This document shows positions 43,389-52,724 of a DNA stretch of 64,000 nt, one piece after another. The DNA is taken from positions 24,203 through 88,202 of the forward strand of contig CAJPFJ010000011.1 in the NCBI GenBank assembly GCA_905339155.1, given 5' to 3'. The stretch's first letter is position 1, and every line of letters starts with the position of its first letter. The notes under the pieces are model-generated. The model did no database searches and had not been told where the DNA came from. It was given only the letters and a program-made list of their open reading frames with translations. The position numbers and the translations under genes were made by a program. The DNA is from Methanosarcinales archaeon. Lineage in GTDB: Archaea; Halobacteriota; Methanosarcinia; Methanosarcinales; Methanoperedenaceae.

Positions 43389-44546
43389 TCAGTCCCCTTT
43401 ATCAATATTTTTTTCCCTGAACCACAAATCCTGATCCCACAATTTTGCTCCTTCCTGAAGTGTCACCGGATCAATTGGAGTTGCCGGCGGTATGAGATGT
43501 TTCAAGACTATCTCATTGAACTCTTCTTCAGTTATATCAATATATTCTAAAAAAATCTCAAGACTTTTAGGTTTTTTCCCTTCATATTTCTTAATTAATT
43601 CCATCGCCTCTTCACGGCTCAACCTACCATGTCTTATATCGAGTGTTGTTAGGTGGGTAATCCTTGAAAAACCTCTCTTCAAGTACTTTACATAATCCCT
43701 TATTCCTGCAAACATACACTCAATTTTCTCATAAGTAAGACCTGGAAAACCACTTTCTAATTCATCTTCCTGCCACCCGAGCTCCTTTTTATTTATCTCT
43801 ACCTGTTTTCTCACATCCCACGGCATAAATTTTCCCAAATAAATACCTCTTACTCTTACTGTCTCTAATTCTTCTTTGGATGGATATATATACGGCTCCA
43901 GATCTCTTAGGTCAACTCCAATAAATCCAGCCATATCTTCTGCACGCATACCTATTATCGCCCTTCGGTTAAATTTCCACTCATCAGTTTCTTCCATGTC
44001 TACGAACTTGTGATATCCTTCATATTCACCACCACCCTCACCCCATACTATCAGAGGTATATTGAATTTAATAGCTATTTTCATAGGGTAAGCAGCAATA
44101 CCCAAATGGCAGTGCCAACAGAAATCGCCTTTTCTTATAAGGGCCTCAAGCATTAATTTCTTAACCACATGCCAGTTAGGGGTGAAAGTTATAACATCTA
44201 CTCCAAGTTTTCTAAAAGTCCTGATTCTATTCTCAATAGTCTTTGGTCTGAAGAATCCATGATCGAAAGAAACAACAAGAGGTTTAAGTCCATACTTTTT
44301 AACAACCGCCCAGAGTGTGAAAGTTGAGTCCTTTCCCCCACTGAATGGAACTATACAGTCATAAGTGGCTTTTTTTTCCTTAATATCATCAAATATTTTT
44401 ATTAATTGTTTTTCTCTATCTTCCCAATTAATCTCCTTGTTCTTAGTTTCCCAATTCCCACATATATTGCAGATACCTTGATCATCATAATAGATAGTTT
44501 CCCAGGTAATTGGCAACGTACATTTAGAACACCTTTCTATTTCCAT
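43389..44546 (-). CDS. N-acetyl-sugar amidotransferase (WbpG/PseA-like)
   Basis: About 385 residues from ATG 44546, chosen because GAGG lies shortly before it; the frame opens at 44558. Two CxxC-type pairs (CSKC and CNIC, residues 5-31) form a Zn site, and FSGGKDSTFTLWAV is the PP-loop ATP site. WbpG and PseA convert an acetamido group of a bound sugar to acetamidino. With HisH and HisF this predicts an amidino-bearing nonulosonic acid. Confidence 0.9.
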   Translation of the reverse strand: MEIERCSKCTLPITWETIYYDDQGICNICGNWETKNKEINWEDREKQLIKIFDDIKEKKATYDCIVPFSGGKDSTFTLWAVVKKYGLKPLVVSFDHGFFRPKTIENRIRTFRKLGVDVITFTPNWHVVKKLMLEALIRKGDFCWHCHLGIAAYPMKIAIKFNIPLIVWGEGGGEYEGYHKFVDMEETDEWKFNRRAIIGMRAEDMAGFIGVDLRDLEPYIYPSKEELETVRVRGIYLGKFMPWDVRKQVEINKKELGWQEDELESGFPGLTYEKIECMFAGIRDYVKYLKRGFSRITHLTTLDIRHGRLSREEAMELIKKYEGKKPKSLEIFLEYIDITEEEFNEIVLKHLIPPATPIDPVTLQEGAKLWDQDLWFREKNIDKGD

Positions 44547-44748
44547 AATAAACCTCATTAATTTTATTTTGTTATTTCATATTCATCTACTATAAGATAA
44601 TTATGATCATAGATGTTTTTTTTATTATATCCTTTGTTTATCTTAAAATCCAATAAGTTATGGTTGACCTTTTAGCAAATCGGATTCACTTTGTTATTTT
44701 CTTGATTGATATTGATCCAAAAACCAATCTTTTTTACTATTGGGATGT

Positions 44749-45621
44749 TTATTTTATCGGCCAGTTTAATGGTAATATCATCTTCTCATCATCCTCTCTA
44801 AAATTGGATAGTTCTGATAAACTATATTTAACATGTTTTATATAATTTGTTGAATCCACAATTTCATTAAGATTTCTTATGTTATCAATGCCAACAACAA
44901 CCTTATCCACAAATGTATTGATAACAGCAAAATTGAGACATAATGCCTCAATAGGAATATTTAGTTTCATTGACAGTAAATTGAGGTAATCTAATTTCTT
45001 TTTTATTTTGGCAAAATATACATCTAACTCATTGGGATTTTTAAATACCAATCCCTGAAGAAAAACTGACCTGACATGGATTTCTACCCCAATATTCTTA
45101 AGTTTTGAAAAATAAGGTTCAAATCTTCTGTCAAAAATACTATACGGTACCTGAATTATATCTATATTTATTTTATTCTCAAGTATGTAATTCAATTCAT
45201 GGGGATAATAGATTGAGAATCCAATTTTTTCGATTTTTCCTTTAGATCTCAGCTTTTCTAAGATGTTCCATGTTTCAGGGTAATCCATGTAGTGTTGAAA
45301 GCTATGAACCATATATCCATAAATTACTTCCACACCAAGCCTCTTAATAGAAGAATCAAAAAAGTCGTTTAGGTCGAAAGTGTTGCATTTGGGTGATTTA
45401 GATACTATTTTGAATTTGTTCTTATATTTTTTATTAAACTCCCCAATCATTGTTTCGCTTTCACCGTACGCATAGGCTGTATCCAAGGTATCTATTCTGG
45501 ATTTCAATGCTTCATTCAGTATTTCAAAAACCTCTTTTTCAGGTATTTTCCCCCTTATATTATTGATACCATAGTCCATCCCGAACTGTGCGGTGCCAAG
45601 AGCAATCTTACTTACCTTCAT
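44749..45621 (-). CDS. Aldo/keto reductase
   Basis: 290 residues. The catalytic tetrad is visible: Asp and Tyr in DTAYAYGESE (about 46-55), Lys in KIVSKSPK, His in YMVHSFQHY. KIALGTAQFGMDYGINN at the N terminus is typical. It overlaps the PseC-like aminotransferase by 14 bases. Substrate unknown; keto-sugar reduction is likely. The 190 bases downstream (44559-44748) show no supported gene. Confidence 0.85.
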   Translation of the reverse strand: MKVSKIALGTAQFGMDYGINNIRGKIPEKEVFEILNEALKSRIDTLDTAYAYGESETMIGEFNKKYKNKFKIVSKSPKCNTFDLNDFFDSSIKRLGVEVIYGYMVHSFQHYMDYPETWNILEKLRSKGKIEKIGFSIYYPHELNYILENKINIDIIQVPYSIFDRRFEPYFSKLKNIGVEIHVRSVFLQGLVFKNPNELDVYFAKIKKKLDYLNLLSMKLNIPIEALCLNFAVINTFVDKVVVGIDNIRNLNEIVDSTNYIKHVKYSLSELSNFREDDEKMILPLNWPIK

Positions 45622-46750
45622 TTTTATAACCTTTAATCATTTCTACTACATATTCTATTTTGTTCTTGACCATTTTTGGATACAACGGCAAAGTAATTAT
45701 CCTCTTGAAAATATCTTCAGTTACAGAAAATTCATTTTTATCAAAATTGAATTTATCGATATAATAACTGTGGCTATAAGCAGGTATGTAATGCACATTG
45801 ACACCAACACTTGAGGCTTTCATATACTTGAAGAAATGATCTCTGTTGATAGAATCTTCCAGAAGAACTGTGAATATATGCCATGCATGCCTGACATTGC
45901 TCTTAACCGTTGGCAATTTAACAAACCATGTATCATTCAGCAGTTCATTATACCACAATGCCAGTTCTCTTCGCTTTTCAATGAATCCATCCAGCTTTTT
46001 CAATTGCGAAATCCCAAGAGCTGCCTGGAAATCAGTTATCCTGTAATTTCTCCCAAGATACTTCATATCATAAGCCCACGAAGCATCCGGACCAAACCTG
46101 TCCATGGTGTTCCTATCTATTCCATGCGTTCTCAAGATCGAGAGTTTTTCATACAGTTCTTTGTTATCTGTGACGACAGCGCCACCTTCCCCTGTGGTTA
46201 TATGCTTTACGGGATGGAAACTGAAAATAGTAAGATCCGCAAAAGTTCCTATTTTTTTATTTTCATATTCTGCACCAATCGCATGGCAGGCATCCTCAAT
46301 TAAGTACAGATCAAACTCATCTGCAATTTCTTTTATTTCCTTGATATCGCATGGCTGACCTGCATAATCTACGTAAATGATCGCCTTTGTATTTTTTGTG
46401 ATCTTTCTTCTGATATCTTCTGGATCAATATTGAACGTATCTCTGCATATATCTGCAAAAACGGGTTTGTGAGCATTATAAATTATGGCATTTGAAGTAG
46501 CCACAAATGTAAAAGGCGTAGTAATTATCTCGCTTCCAGCTGGCAAATCAAGCGACTGAACCGCAATATCAAGAGCACTTGTCCCGCTATTGACGGCTAC
46601 ACAATATTTGCATCCAATATACTCACAAAGGGCATCTTCAAATTCTTTGATTTTCGGACCAGTGGTGATCCAGTTACTTCTCAATACATTGGTAACTTCA
46701 TTAATATCATCTTCATCGATCCAATGCATTCCGTATGGTATGAATTCCAT
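45608..46750 (-). CDS. PseC/LegC-like sugar aminotransferase
   Basis: About 380 residues from ATG 46750, which overlaps the upstream stop (TAATG). VNSGTSALDIAVQSL, IEDACHAIGAEY and IFSFHPVKHITTGEGGAVVTD with the PLP lysine. The FIPYGMHWIDEDDINEV N terminus fits UDP-4-amino-4,6-dideoxy-N-acetyl-altrosamine/bacillosamine-type transaminases, so it probably aminates the 4-keto sugar made by the PseB-like enzyme at 47706. Confidence 0.87.
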   Translation of the reverse strand: MEFIPYGMHWIDEDDINEVTNVLRSNWITTGPKIKEFEDALCEYIGCKYCVAVNSGTSALDIAVQSLDLPAGSEIITTPFTFVATSNAIIYNAHKPVFADICRDTFNIDPEDIRRKITKNTKAIIYVDYAGQPCDIKEIKEIADEFDLYLIEDACHAIGAEYENKKIGTFADLTIFSFHPVKHITTGEGGAVVTDNKELYEKLSILRTHGIDRNTMDRFGPDASWAYDMKYLGRNYRITDFQAALGISQLKKLDGFIEKRRELALWYNELLNDTWFVKLPTVKSNVRHAWHIFTVLLEDSINRDHFFKYMKASSVGVNVHYIPAYSHSYYIDKFNFDKNEFSVTEDIFKRIITLPLYPKMVKNKIEYVVEMIKGYKNEGK

Positions 46751-47691
46751 TATTTTCCCACTGATTTCTTCATCCAATTTCTTGTTTTATTGATTCCTTC
46801 TATAAGTGAGGTTTTTGGCTTCCACCCCAGCAGCTTTTTAGTCTTCGAATAATCACACAAAAGTCTCAATATCTCGCTCTGTGGATGTATATGCTTAACA
46901 TTTCTGATTTTTCCTTTAACTTGACAAATGATTCCCGCAAGTTCATTTATCGCGATATCTTCACCAAGTCCAGCATTCAATATCTCACCATTTACTTCAT
47001 CTGAATACGCAGCCTGTACCACAAAATCCGCACAATCTTCGACATACATCAAATCTCTCGTCTGTGTACCATCCCCATAAATGTTAAGAAAATCGCATTT
47101 TAACTCTTTCTGTATGAAAATGGAAATTACCCCCCCCTCCCCGGTTGACTTTTGATAGGGACCATATGTATTAAACGGACGAAGTATCACCGTAGGCAGA
47201 CCATATGCATAATAATAGGACTGCGTCATGTTTTCTCCTGCAAGTTTTGCCCCTGCATAAGGAGATGCTGCCTTCGTGGGATGGGTTTCTGATATTGCGC
47301 CGCCCATTGATGCTTTGTCATACACCATGCATGTACTCATGAATACGAATTTAGTGTTATGTTTTTTTGCTTCTTCCAGAATATTGAAGGTTCCAATCAC
47401 ATCGTTCTCAAAAGTTTTTCTTGGATTGTCAATGCTCTCCTGAACGATAATGCTCGCTGCCAGATGTATGCAAATATCAAAATTATTATTAAATAATTTG
47501 GATAAGACCCCTACATCCTTAACATCGCCAATTGTCACATCAAGATTTGGATCATTTCTGAACTCCTTAAGATTCTCTTCACTTCCATTGGACAGGTCAT
47601 CCATGACCCAAACTCGATTATTATCTTCAAGTAAACGTTTGACAACCCATCTGCCTATGAAACCGGCGCCGCCTGTTACTAATATCTTCAT
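46750..47691 (-). CDS. NAD-dependent sugar epimerase/dehydratase
   Basis: 313 residues, extended SDR. TGGAGFIGRWVVKRLLEDN (6-24) binds NAD; SPYAGAKLAGENM has the catalytic Tyr-Lys; LRPFNTYGPYQ is the usual C-terminal motif. It resembles UDP-glucose 4-epimerases. It probably provides an epimerised hexose or acts on the UDP-4-keto intermediate. Confidence 0.87.
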   Translation of the reverse strand: MKILVTGGAGFIGRWVVKRLLEDNNRVWVMDDLSNGSEENLKEFRNDPNLDVTIGDVKDVGVLSKLFNNNFDICIHLAASIIVQESIDNPRKTFENDVIGTFNILEEAKKHNTKFVFMSTCMVYDKASMGGAISETHPTKAASPYAGAKLAGENMTQSYYYAYGLPTVILRPFNTYGPYQKSTGEGGVISIFIQKELKCDFLNIYGDGTQTRDLMYVEDCADFVVQAAYSDEVNGEILNAGLGEDIAINELAGIICQVKGKIRNVKHIHPQSEILRLLCDYSKTKKLLGWKPKTSLIEGINKTRNWMKKSVGK

Positions 47692-47705
47692 TTCACACCC
47701 TCAAA

Positions 47706-48758
47706 TTATATGATTCCATCCTTTAGCAAAATTGTTTTGATCTCTTCTTTATTTATTGGCTTAGCATCTCTTGAAATGAAATCCTTTGATTTAATTGATG
47801 TAGCATTATATTTTGTCGTATCTAAATTAGAAATCTCTTCAATCATCTCAGGAAGAATTATGAACATATCTTCCCTTTCAAGTGACCGGGATGCTTCATC
47901 TTCAGTCATTAGTTCTTCATACATCTTCTCGCCTGGTTTTGTTCCAATGATCTCTATACTTATATCTTCTCTGCTATGGCCATATTTTGGAGCCAATCCT
48001 TCTATTAGCACTTCTGCCAGATCCAATATGTTTACAACGGGCATTTTGAAAATAAATACCTCTCCACCCTGCGCAATTTCAGATGATCTAAAAACAAGAT
48101 TAACAGCCTGGGACATCGACATCATGAAACGCGTCATGGTTGGATCGGTTATTGTTACAGGGCCACAATTTTTTATCTGTTGAGTAAATAAAGGAATTAC
48201 TGAACCGCGAGACCCCATAACATTACCAAATCGGACGCTGGAAAAAATGCACCGTCGTCCACCTTTGTAATAATTCGCTGCTGTCATTAATTTTTCCGCA
48301 AGAAGTTTTGTTGCTCCCATGGTATTTGATGGATTTACGGCTTTATCGCTGCTTGTAAAAATAATCTTATTTACATTATTATTTATTGCTGTATTTATTA
48401 TGTTCTGCATCCCAAGAACATTTGTCTTCACGGCTTCAAATGGGTTGTACTCACATGCCATTACATGTTTCAAAGCTGCAGTATGAAAAATTATATCAAT
48501 GTTTTCAGTCGCTCGATCTAAACGTTCTTTATCCCTAACATCTCCAAGCAGAAATCGGACAGAATCTTCATACTTTTTCAAATTATCTTTAAAATAATAT
48601 CTCAATTCCTGCTGAAAATTAAATTGTTCTGTTTCATCTACATCATAAATTCGAACAGTGCTCGGTTCATGATTTTTTAAAAGATCCCATACCAATTCTT
48701 TTCCAAGCGAACCTGTCCCGCCTGTAACAAGGATTTTCTTATTTTTGAATAGATTCAT
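47706..48758 (-). CDS. pseB: UDP-N-acetylglucosamine 4,6-dehydratase (PseB/LegB-like)
   Basis: 350 residues. ILVTGGTGSLGKELVWDLL (9-27), FHTAALKHVMACEYNPFEAVKTN, FTSSDKAVNPSNTMGATK and TITDPTMTRFMMS are diagnostic of FlaA1/PseB-type dehydratases. It starts the pathway from UDP-GlcNAc. It is the first gene of the minus-strand run and lies next to an AT-rich promoter-like gap. Confidence 0.93.
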   Translation of the reverse strand: MNLFKNKKILVTGGTGSLGKELVWDLLKNHEPSTVRIYDVDETEQFNFQQELRYYFKDNLKKYEDSVRFLLGDVRDKERLDRATENIDIIFHTAALKHVMACEYNPFEAVKTNVLGMQNIINTAINNNVNKIIFTSSDKAVNPSNTMGATKLLAEKLMTAANYYKGGRRCIFSSVRFGNVMGSRGSVIPLFTQQIKNCGPVTITDPTMTRFMMSMSQAVNLVFRSSEIAQGGEVFIFKMPVVNILDLAEVLIEGLAPKYGHSREDISIEIIGTKPGEKMYEELMTEDEASRSLEREDMFIILPEMIEEISNLDTTKYNATSIKSKDFISRDAKPINKEEIKTILLKDGII

Positions 48759-48789
48759 GTTATAGTATCATATTTTTGATTTTTCAATC

Positions 48790-48830
48790 TGAAGAGTATA
48801 ATAATTACCATTCTTTATAATATTTTCGTA
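48790..48830 (-). promoter_or_regulatory. AT-rich promoter-like gap before the nonulosonic acid operon
   Basis: On the minus strand this region contains ATATTATAAAG about 60-70 bases upstream of the pseB-like ATG, a plausible TATA box, and no gene. As the next gene upstream on the strand (48858) ends here, this is the natural start of the sugar operon transcript. Confidence 0.35.
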
Positions 48831-48857
48831 TTTGCCATCGGGATGTATGAAAATATT

Positions 48858-49928
48858 TCAATTATCCGCTCCTGAAACCTGGAATCTCATCATACCCATA
48901 TAAAGTACAACTGCCACAACAGCATACATCCCACAAAAAACCAGCGCCTCTATGCCAACAGAATCTGCTGACAGCCTTGTCACAAGGTTAAAAGGAGAAT
49001 TTGTGAAAAGATAACCCATGAGGAACATCAATATAAGCACAAGTGAATACAGATACTGTGAAATCATCCTCTTTTTGTATTTGACTGCTATCATCGCTCC
49101 GATAATAACAACGATCGCCGCTATTATTCCCGATAAGAGAAGTATTAATCCGATGTTATGAACCACTACTCCATTTAACCTGACAAGAAGAATCCACAAA
49201 AAAGCCTGTGCAGGGACAATAATGATGGCAGTGATCATCTTGCCGTTCAATATCTGGGAAAAAGACACAGGTGAAACCATTAGCAAGTCCATGGTCTTAC
49301 GTTCATATTCCTCGGTCAGCATATCGATTATCAGGCCGCCTGATATGAAAACAGGTGTGAAAACAAGAAGCGGTATAAGTATCCCGAATATAAATTCAAA
49401 ATAGGTCGATGTTTTTTTTGGAATATTATCAACATAGAGTTTTATTGGTTCAAAACCGATCCTTTCACCCCTTATATCCCGGACATAGCCCTCATATTCC
49501 TCCAGGGGTTTCTTCAGCTCCAGTGTTACGAAAGTACCTCTTATATCTGATTTTGGAAGATAGATCACCAGGTTGATAATTTCACTGCCTCCGGAGCCTT
49601 CTTTCGGGATGAGAATGATCGCATCAATCCTATTATTATAAAAATCAATAAGTGCAGAGTCAACGTCCCTGTAATAATGCGGATGTATATGTCCTTTTTC
49701 AATGAATTGCTTTATTTCCCCCTGCCCGACAATTCCCACATTTGCCCTGGGAGTGTCATATTTGCTAAGAGAGGAAGGATCGAAAAAAGAAGCAAGACCA
49801 ATAACGATCAAAGATGAGAAGGATGCAATTAACAACTGTACGATTATTGCCAGGATTAGTGTTTTTTCAAACACAAGGGATTTTATCTCCTTTTTCACAA
49901 TGACTCTTGTATCAGCCAAAAACAACAC
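48858..49928 (-). CDS. ABC-2 family exporter permease
   Basis: 356 residues. One helix near residues 25-45, an extracytoplasmic domain of about 130 residues (NVGIVGQGEIKQF onward), then five or six helices after about 180. The EEYERKTMDLLMVSPVSFSQILNGKM coupling loop is characteristic of ABC-2/NatB-like permeases. It is half of an exporter with the protein at 49912 and the ATPase at 51796. Substrate unknown. Confidence 0.85.
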   Translation of the reverse strand: MLFLADTRVIVKKEIKSLVFEKTLILAIIVQLLIASFSSLIVIGLASFFDPSSLSKYDTPRANVGIVGQGEIKQFIEKGHIHPHYYRDVDSALIDFYNNRIDAIILIPKEGSGGSEIINLVIYLPKSDIRGTFVTLELKKPLEEYEGYVRDIRGERIGFEPIKLYVDNIPKKTSTYFEFIFGILIPLLVFTPVFISGGLIIDMLTEEYERKTMDLLMVSPVSFSQILNGKMITAIIIVPAQAFLWILLVRLNGVVVHNIGLILLLSGIIAAIVVIIGAMIAVKYKKRMISQYLYSLVLILMFLMGYLFTNSPFNLVTRLSADSVGIEALVFCGMYAVVAVVLYMGMMRFQVSGADN

Positions 49929-51735
49929 TCCTTACCAGATAAAGATTATAAGCCGCATGAACGATCGATGCTGTGACAACGCTGGCCAGATACTCCCGAT
50001 GCCCAAGATATCTGATGCCCAATGATGCTACTGTTGTGGAAGTAACATGTAAGATCAAAGGAAAAACAAGAAGTCCGATCCCCATCACTGATCCGAACGC
50101 CGAGCCTGCGATACTGGCAATGACCACAAGAAGCATGATCTTTTCACCTGCAAAAAAACCAAATCCTGATAATATCCCGAATTTCAAAGCATTACCGGTC
50201 GTGACATCCGACAATTTCCTGGAAAATACTGTATAGATCCCGACTGATTTTACGAGTTCTTCGATAAAAGCAGCAACAATAATAAAAAATAATATCCCGA
50301 TGCGAATAGGAAAATTAAACATCAAGACAATGAGCATCAACTGGATCGAAAATACAAGGGGAAGAAGGGCAATGCTGAGTGAGAAAAGCGGAGCTGGAAC
50401 TCGTTTAATAAATTCCTGGATCGAATCAAGAAGTTTTTCTTTGATCGGTTTTTGTGTGAACAGGTCTTCTTCCCTGTAAATGAAAATGCCAAATATGAAG
50501 ATCAGGATAGATAACAGATACAATGGAGTTGTCGAAAACATGTAATCGCTTATCGAAACAGTCTCATTCTCAAGAAGTCTGACAACAAGTGTTATGGGGG
50601 AAATGATGCTAATGGCATGGATATTTGCAAACATCGCAGGAAAGAAAATATAACCGGAAAGGAAAACCGAAAGGAAAATGAGCACAAAACTGAGTTCCTT
50701 AAAACTCCGTGCAATTATGGCCCCCAGGAAGGATGTTGAGAGAAACATCAGGGAAACAGGCAGTAAAATCAGGATTATCCATGGGCTTCCCCCCAGTTTA
50801 AAAGTCATTATGGCTACAAGCGCCATTGAGCCCAGAAGATATGGTATAAGCTTGCCAAGGACGATCTGGTAAGAACTGACAGGTGAAACAAGTAAAAGTT
50901 CACCTTTTCTCTTTATTCTCTCATCCATAATGCTTGATGAAAAAAACTGCGCGATAAAATAAATAGGAAAGATAAATATAAAACTCAGGACTACTGATTT
51001 AAAAGGGATAGAAGGGTTAAAATGAGATGGCGTTGCAAGAGTTTGTTCACTTATGGGTGAAATTGTTTTTATTCCGGTTATTTGCTTTATGGAAGGAATT
51101 TGTGTATTTTCAGCGGTTTTTTCCGGGATATTTCCTGTTCCCTGTTTTTCGATGGCATTTGCAGAATTATCCGGTTCTACGGAGGATTTTATATCAGGGG
51201 AATTATCTCCCCCCGGGACTTGATCTGTCATCGGACCCGCCTGCATATTTACCGGAAGTTTATTGATAGACGGCGCCTGGAAAGCCTGTTCACGGGCGAT
51301 ATTTTTTATTGTGATCCATACAGGAAAAGTATTATTCAGGTCATCATATGACAAAAGCCTTGCTTCATCATATATTTTTATCGCCTTATCAAGAGCATCA
51401 AGAGCCGATATTGATTTTTCAGTATTATGGTAGTAAATTTTATCGCCGTTTATGAGAATATCAACCCCTTCCTTTTCAAAAAGAGATTTAGCCTCCCCTT
51501 CACCTGCAATGTAAACTTCGAATTTTGCATCGCTTTGCAAAATCCTGCCCAGGGATGCATCCGTTACCACGACCCTGTAAATATTATCATTTATATGAAG
51601 ACCGGACTGGGATGCAAATAAAGAAGCTGTCCCTATCAGGATCAATATTATGAAAGAAAGGAAACGGGTTTTCAGGCTGAAACTTGACTTTGTCCTCCTT
51701 AATTCCCATTTGGCTATTGTAAATATTCGTCTCAT
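49912..51735 (-). CDS. ABC-2 permease fused to a PrsW-type intramembrane protease
   Basis: 607 residues. The N-terminal 420 form an ABC-2 permease: helix 24-42, extracytoplasmic loop with a low-complexity Pro/Ser/Glu stretch (about 165-235), and the DERIKRKGELLLVSPVSSYQ coupling motif (271-290). The C-terminal 170 residues carry PrsW-like motifs: E492-E493-x-x-K496, F527-x3-E531, His563 and H593-x3-N597, in about six helices. PrsW proteins are putative glutamic intramembrane proteases. Fusion to an exporter suggests processing of the exported peptide or a linked sensor. Asn in place of the usual Asp in the last motif makes activity uncertain. Confidence 0.75.
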   Translation of the reverse strand: MRRIFTIAKWELRRTKSSFSLKTRFLSFIILILIGTASLFASQSGLHINDNIYRVVVTDASLGRILQSDAKFEVYIAGEGEAKSLFEKEGVDILINGDKIYYHNTEKSISALDALDKAIKIYDEARLLSYDDLNNTFPVWITIKNIAREQAFQAPSINKLPVNMQAGPMTDQVPGGDNSPDIKSSVEPDNSANAIEKQGTGNIPEKTAENTQIPSIKQITGIKTISPISEQTLATPSHFNPSIPFKSVVLSFIFIFPIYFIAQFFSSSIMDERIKRKGELLLVSPVSSYQIVLGKLIPYLLGSMALVAIMTFKLGGSPWIILILLPVSLMFLSTSFLGAIIARSFKELSFVLIFLSVFLSGYIFFPAMFANIHAISIISPITLVVRLLENETVSISDYMFSTTPLYLLSILIFIFGIFIYREEDLFTQKPIKEKLLDSIQEFIKRVPAPLFSLSIALLPLVFSIQLMLIVLMFNFPIRIGILFFIIVAAFIEELVKSVGIYTVFSRKLSDVTTGNALKFGILSGFGFFAGEKIMLLVVIASIAGSAFGSVMGIGLLVFPLILHVTSTTVASLGIRYLGHREYLASVVTASIVHAAYNLYLVRSVVFG

Positions 51736-51749
51736 ATTTAAATCATTTT

Positions 51750-51778
51750 CTCATCATAATGTTTATTATGCTTATGAG
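51750..51778. promoter_or_regulatory. Inverted repeat in the divergent ABC promoter
   Basis: CTCAT-CATAAT-GTTT-ATTATG-CTT-ATGAG: the inner six-base arms are perfect and the outer CTCAT/ATGAG arms add five more pairs, offset by three bases. It lies midway between the divergent permease (start 51735) and ATPase (start 51796) genes and could be an operator for both. Confidence 0.45.
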
Positions 51779-51795
51779 ATAAATAAGTATTTATT

Positions 51796-52677
51796 ATGAA
51801 TGAAATCGAAGTAACAGGGCTCAGGAAAGAATATGGAAGTTTTATTGCTGTTGAGTCCCTGAATTTTGAGATCCAAAAAGGTGAGATTTTCGGTATTGTG
51901 GGGCCAAACGGCGCTGGAAAGACCACCACTCTTAAAATGTTGAGCGGATTAATTATTCCAAGCCTTGGCAGTATAAAAATACAGGGTTTGGACCTGGGGA
52001 AAAATTCCCAAAAAATCAAACAAAAACTTGGTTTCCTGCCTGAAGAAAGCCCATTATATGAAGGAATGACAGCAATTGATTATCTCATGTTTTTTGCTGA
52101 AATTTATGGGGTAAAAAAGGAAATTGCACCTGCACTTATCCGGGAACTCCTGGATGCGCTTAAACTTGATGCGAGAGATAAAAAGATAGGTGAGATGTCA
52201 AAGGGTATGCAGCGAAAAGTGGCAATAGCAAGGGCTCTGATAAACAACCCCGAATACCTGGTCCTTGATGAGATGACCTCAGGTCTTGATCCCACAACAT
52301 CCAAATATCTTTCTGATTTCGTATTAGAGTTAAAAAACCAGGGAAAAACCATAATTTTTAGCGCGCATAACCTGTACCAGGTTGAAAGCATATGCGACCG
52401 CATACTGATAATGAACCGGGGAAAAGAGGTTTCTATCGGCACCATGCCCCAGATAAGGAAAATGTGCGGGGCAATTGAATATTCAATCGAGTTCAATGTC
52501 AGGGATAGCTTTGATTTTGCCGCCGCGAAAAATAACGGGAATTTTATCACAAAAACACACGACATCAATGAATTTAACAACATTACAGGCTGGGTGGCAA
52601 AGCACAACGGGAAAATTATCAATATAAAAACCGTAGAGACTTCTCTTGAAGATATATTCCTTAAGCTGATGAATTGA
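51796..52677 (+). CDS. ABC transporter ATPase
   Basis: 293 residues. Walker A GPNGAGKTT (36-44), signature MSKGMQRKVAIARAL, Walker B YLVLDEMTSGLDP, and a C-terminal extension with an NatA/DrrA-like fold. It energises the ABC-2 permeases encoded divergently at 48858-51735. Confidence 0.93.
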   Translation: MNEIEVTGLRKEYGSFIAVESLNFEIQKGEIFGIVGPNGAGKTTTLKMLSGLIIPSLGSIKIQGLDLGKNSQKIKQKLGFLPEESPLYEGMTAIDYLMFFAEIYGVKKEIAPALIRELLDALKLDARDKKIGEMSKGMQRKVAIARALINNPEYLVLDEMTSGLDPTTSKYLSDFVLELKNQGKTIIFSAHNLYQVESICDRILIMNRGKEVSIGTMPQIRKMCGAIEYSIEFNVRDSFDFAAAKNNGNFITKTHDINEFNNITGWVAKHNGKIINIKTVETSLEDIFLKLMN

Positions 52678-52724
52678 AAACATTATCGATAAATTGAATA
52701 CTTTTAACCGCACACAGTCCTATT

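Noticed and set aside
47125..47145. Run of eight C bases inside the epimerase gene, as a possible phase-variation tract
   Set aside because: The frame is intact through it, such tracts occur by chance in Gly-rich segments, and phase variation is not established for archaea of this kind.
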